NCBI GenBank assembly: GCA_003557445.1
Contig: PWOK01000042.1
Location: forward strand, 1 to 5,281
DNA: 5,281 bases
Direction of reading: 5' to 3'
Source: Halanaerobiaceae bacterium
GTDB taxonomy: Bacteria > Bacillota_F > Halanaerobiia > Halanaerobiales > CSSED10-376
In this document: one piece after another, positions 4,416 to 5,281 of the stretch
Numbering within the stretch: the first letter of the stretch is position 1
Layout of the letters: every line of letters begins with the position of its first letter
Notes under the pieces: generated by a model
What the model was told of the DNA's origin: nothing
Databases searched by the model: none
Seen by the model: the letters and a program-made list of their open reading frames with translations, nothing else
Program-made: the position numbers and the translations under genes

Positions 4416-4733
4416 CTATGCCAGCTGACGCAGGATCTCGCGGACCCGCTCATCCGCCAGCGAGTAATAGATCACCTGGCGGTCACGCCGTGTCTTGACG
4501 ACCTTCGCGGCGCGCAGCTTAGCCAGGTGCTGCGAAGCGGCCGACTGAGACAGATCGACCATTTCGGTGATGTCACCCACGCAATACTCCCCGTCCTGCT
4601 GGCTGGCCAATGCCGCCAGGATCTGGGCCCTGGGTACGCTGCCCATTGCCTTGACCACAACGACCGCTTCCTCGAGCGCCCCGGGTGACAGGGTGACCGG
4701 CACACCCGGGTCGTGATGATCCTGCTCGTCCAT
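4416..4733 (-). CDS. ArsR/SmtB-family transcriptional repressor
   Basis: A 105-residue winged-helix protein of standard ArsR length. The recognition helix is LSQSAASQHLAKLRAAKVV (61-79) and the wing is KTRRDRQVIYYSL (80-92). The helix that carries the ELCVCDL metal motif in classical ArsR/SmtB proteins here reads EYCVGDI (49-55), with a single cysteine (Cys51) and no other cysteine in the protein. The classical two- or three-Cys arsenic or cadmium site is therefore absent. The signal may be another metal, a redox or sulfur species, or none. The His-Asp-rich N-terminus (DEQDHHDP, 2-9) could bind metal. ATG 4733 has GAGG (complement of 4741-4744) seven bases ahead. No metal-resistance gene is adjacent, so its regulon is unknown; it may be an orphan or self-regulated. 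Confidence 0.9.
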   Translation of the reverse strand: MDEQDHHDPGVPVTLSPGALEEAVVVVKAMGSVPRAQILAALASQQDGEYCVGDITEMVDLSQSAASQHLAKLRAAKVVKTRRDRQVIYYSLADERVREILRQLA

Positions 4734-4759
4734 GGAGGTGCCTCGATATCAAGATTCGC

Positions 4760-4812
4760 AATATTAGCAAAAATCCGCGTAAACCCTCGCCCACTCGGTC
4801 TTTATAGCAAAA
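4760..4812 (-). promoter_or_regulatory. Two tandem extended -10 boxes upstream of arsR
   Basis: The minus strand has TTTTGCTATAAAG (complement of 4800-4812), which contains an extended -10 (TG-C-TATAAA, five of six matches to TATAAT). Forty bases nearer the gene is a related box, TTGCTAATAT (complement of 4761-4770, hexamer TAATAT). Both lie within the direct repeat TAGCAAAA (4765-4772, 4805-4812). Neither has a clear -35, as expected for extended -10 promoters. The AT-rich AATATT and GATATC palindromes (4760-4765, 4745-4750) between promoter and gene are candidate ArsR-type operator parts. Confidence 0.4.
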
Positions 4813-4881
4813 TGTATGTAAGTGAGTGAGTGAATGGCTGGAAGCCAGGGGCGGTGGCGGTTTCGCCACGGGAAGCGAAAA

Positions 4882-4906
4882 TACACACTGTGTAGAAGCG
4901 TGTGTA
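4882..4906. repeat. TGTGTA repeat cluster with palindrome
   Basis: TACACA-C-TGTGTA (4882-4894) is a perfect palindrome with a single central base. A second TGTGTA follows at 4901-4906, and the pair TACACAC (4882-4888) / GTGTGTA (4900-4906) forms another inverted repeat. A further TACACAC occurs at 5074-5080. The arrangement resembles a repressor binding site. Confidence 0.45.
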
Positions 4907-5122
4907 ATACCGACCCATGCAACAGGCCCCCATGTTTGGCAAGTGGCCCCCGAGCCCCCGATGCTGACGTGCCAGGCGCCTTGCCTAGCGACACAGCCTA
5001 TACGGTTTACACTACCAACCTGCGCTCCACCGCCCTAGTTCAGCGGGCTTTATTCTCAGACAAAGACCCGAATTACACACTTCAAGGTGCTATATGTATC
5101 ACTCGGGCGGGGATACAAGCGG

Positions 5123-5140
5123 GCAGTGCGATAGCACTGC
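5123..5140. repeat. Perfect 7-bp hairpin with GATA loop
   Basis: GCAGTGC (5123-5129) and GCACTGC (5134-5140) are perfectly complementary around the 4-base loop GATA. No T-run follows on either strand, so an intrinsic terminator is unlikely. It could be an RNA structure, a single-strand DNA hairpin or a protein site. Confidence 0.5.
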
Positions 5141-5186
5141 TGAGTTGGCGGTATTGGGCCTGGCAGCATAGACTGTACATACATGG

Positions 5187-5281
5187 CTATGTTGGTATCT
5201 GTTGTTGGTCTGCGCCTATCGCCGCGAGAAACCACGCTTCCTCTGCCGGCTTCGCAGTTTCAAACAACCGCCGCCATGCCA
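5187..5281 (-). CDS. Possible C-terminal fragment of a gene entering from the right edge
   Basis: On the minus strand a frame is open from the window edge to TAG at 5189-5187. It encodes 30 residues that begin AWRRLFETAKPAEEAWFLA and end DQQQIPT. Composition is protein-like (helical, GC-rich third positions), better than the competing plus-strand frame from ATG 5183. I do not recognise it. At 30 codons in this GC range, an open frame by chance is quite possible, so the call is tentative. Confidence 0.3.
   Translation of the reverse strand, partial: AWRRLFETAKPAEEAWFLAAIGADQQQIPT

Larger units (their letters stand above)
4813..5186. other. Non-coding region rich in short repeats
   Basis: No convincing gene lies here. 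A 70-codon frame from GTG 4826 has no ribosome site and a poor composition. The region holds tetranucleotide runs (TGTATGTA then GTGAGTGAGTGA, 4814-4833), a GTGGCG/CGCCAC hairpin (4854-4869), TGTGTA repeats (4882-4906) and three GCCCCC blocks (starts 4926, 4946 and 4954). It also holds two nested 9-bp inverted pairs and a GCAGTGC/GCACTGC hairpin (5123-5140). A replication origin, recombination site or regulatory array is possible, but none is recognised. Confidence 0.5.

Noticed and set aside
4826..5038. 70-codon plus-strand frame from GTG 4826
   Set aside because: No ribosome site; low-complexity start (GGGG) and a Pro/Thr-rich tail unlike the real genes here.
5183..5281. Plus-strand frame from ATG 5183 running off the right edge
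   Set aside because: No ribosome site upstream; the minus-strand frame over the same bases looks more protein-like, though that is also weak.
2004..5281. Integron cassette array with attC sites around the TA modules
   Set aside because: TA genes are common cassettes, but I found no convincing paired GTTRRRY / RYYYAAC core sites in the spacers, and the genes face different directions.
1..5281. CRISPR array, tRNA or rRNA genes
   Set aside because: No regularly spaced repeats of CRISPR length, and no tRNA T-loop/acceptor pattern or rRNA sequence seen on either strand.

Overview
The window looks like accessory DNA from a GC-rich Gram-negative bacterium. Clear Shine-Dalgarno sites and coding bias point to a gammaproteobacterium, possibly Halomonas- or Pseudomonas-like. 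The taxon is inference from protein style only. No housekeeping gene, rRNA or tRNA is visible. Small phage-type genes, an insertion-sequence end and two toxin-antitoxin (TA) modules suggest a degraded prophage or genomic island.

Layout. Bases 1-148 appear to be the end of an IS3-type element whose transposase reads leftward out of the window. Just inside the junction, 149-243 keeps the last ~30 codons of a gene whose 5' part is missing. A rightward run of five small genes follows (255-2003): a winged-helix-like 60-aa protein, a 160-aa phage-type protein with an ERQRQ...EGWTPEHDDQH / WPW..WWKP signature, a 73-aa zinc ribbon, a 60-aa helical protein and a 176-aa coiled-coil plus Cys-pair protein. 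They are closely spaced and mostly share the architecture of phage early-region accessory genes. A gene-poor stretch (2004-2330) ends in an operator array.

TA section. Phd/YefM-type antitoxin and PIN-domain (VapC-type) toxin read rightward (2331-2965). Convergent to them is a second module on the minus strand: a RES-domain toxin (3029-3709) preceded by its Xre/MbcA/ParS-type antitoxin (3706-4104). Upstream of that antitoxin, and divergent from it, is a 70-aa helix-turn-helix-like gene (4196-4408). The two share a 91-bp control region rich in ATATGG repeats. An ArsR-family repressor (4416-4733, minus) lies tail-to-tail with the 70-aa gene.

Common thread. Both toxins and the 70-aa gene appear to start at TTG codons that overlap an upstream TGA by four bases (TTGA). 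This suggests translational coupling as a way to hold down expression. Bases 4734-5186 hold no convincing gene but carry tandem extended -10 boxes for arsR, TGTGTA repeats, nested inverted repeats and a strong small hairpin. A possible C-terminal gene fragment enters from the right edge on the minus strand.
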